Shown: positions 5,178 to 5,281 of the stretch, piece by piece
How positions within the stretch are numbered: the first letter of the stretch is position 1
How the letters are laid out: each line of letters opens with the position of its first letter
Notes under the pieces: generated by a model
Seen by the model: only the letters and a program-made list of their open reading frames with translations
The model's database searches: none
Told to the model about the DNA's origin: nothing
Made by a program: the position numbers and the translations under genes
NCBI GenBank assembly: GCA_017523185.1
Contig: JAFWXB010000403.1
Location: forward strand, 1 to 5,281
Direction of reading: 5' to 3'
DNA length: 5,281 bases
Source: Lachnospiraceae bacterium
GTDB taxonomy: Bacteria > Bacillota_A > Clostridia > Lachnospirales > Lachnospiraceae

Positions 5178-5281
5178 GTATTTGGTGACGATTTGATCAG
5201 TGCATCCTACCAGACAACAGAAAGTAAAATTGATATTGGGATTGCAGCTAAATTCAATAAAGCAGGTGTATTCCAAGCAAA
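5178..5281 (+). other. Foreign-looking open reading segment at the window edge
   Basis: Beyond the broken tRNA, the plus strand is open to the window end with the peptide VFGDDLISASYQTTESK followed by IDIGIAAKFNKAGVFQ. The frame is open from 5136, but 5136-5177 only reads through the tRNA. There is no ATG in frame and no ribosome binding site; only GTG at 5145 and TTG at 5193 occur. The segment is less AT-rich than the intergenic DNA nearby. It looks like the inside of a protein-coding gene with its start missing. I do not recognise the family. It may be a fragment joined here by misassembly or rearrangement. Confidence 0.3.

Noticed and set aside
5019..5276. 85-aa minus-strand open frame containing GSNPII and GSNPASPA-like peptides
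   Set aside because: It runs straight through tRNA-Gln and the partial tRNA. Such peptides are the well-known false translations of tRNA T arms, and there is no ribosome binding site.

Overview
The window is AT-rich DNA typical of a low-GC Clostridia genome, most likely Lachnospiraceae. The evidence is the base composition, strong Shine-Dalgarno sites, tRNA genes without encoded CCA ends, and a VTC / DUF4956 / CotH gene set that I associate with that family. The family-level assignment is inference.

Layout. Positions 1-147 (minus) hold the first 49 codons of an unrecognised gene, with a clear sigma-A-type promoter at 170-198. Positions 361-403 and 301-343 hold two rho-independent terminators that end a minus-strand operon. 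Read in its own direction, that operon is: a VTC-domain polyphosphate polymerase gene (3987 to 3310), a DUF4956 membrane protein (3274 to 2603) and a two-anchor CotH-type kinase (2584 to 416). The genes are 2 to 35 bases apart, depending on the starts chosen. A 152-bp divergent intergenic region separates the operon from a plus-strand OmpR-family response regulator (4140-4826). Beyond it, converging on the minus strand, are tRNA-Lys(TTT), tRNA-Gln(TTG) and the 3' part of a third tRNA, probably His. The tRNA operon has its own terminator at 4907-4943. From about 5174 to the window end the sequence no longer fits a tRNA and reads as an open frame on the plus strand, so this end may be a chimeric or rearranged junction.

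How the parts may work together (inference). A polyphosphate polymerase would make polymer at the inner membrane face. The DUF4956 protein would be its membrane partner. The CotH kinase would act on the outer face. The divergent regulator, whose receiver domain has lost the phospho-accepting Asp and other active-site residues, is the obvious candidate controller. The promoter region of the operon carries two 6-bp direct repeats with an 11-bp period, placed 10 bp upstream of a -10 box, which is the geometry of PhoB/OmpR-activated promoters.

The two most striking points are an in-frame amber codon at codon 14 of the polymerase gene, just after its conserved N-terminal motif, and the degenerate receiver domain of the regulator. 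The CotH gene also carries five in-frame 57-bp repeats inside its kinase domain.
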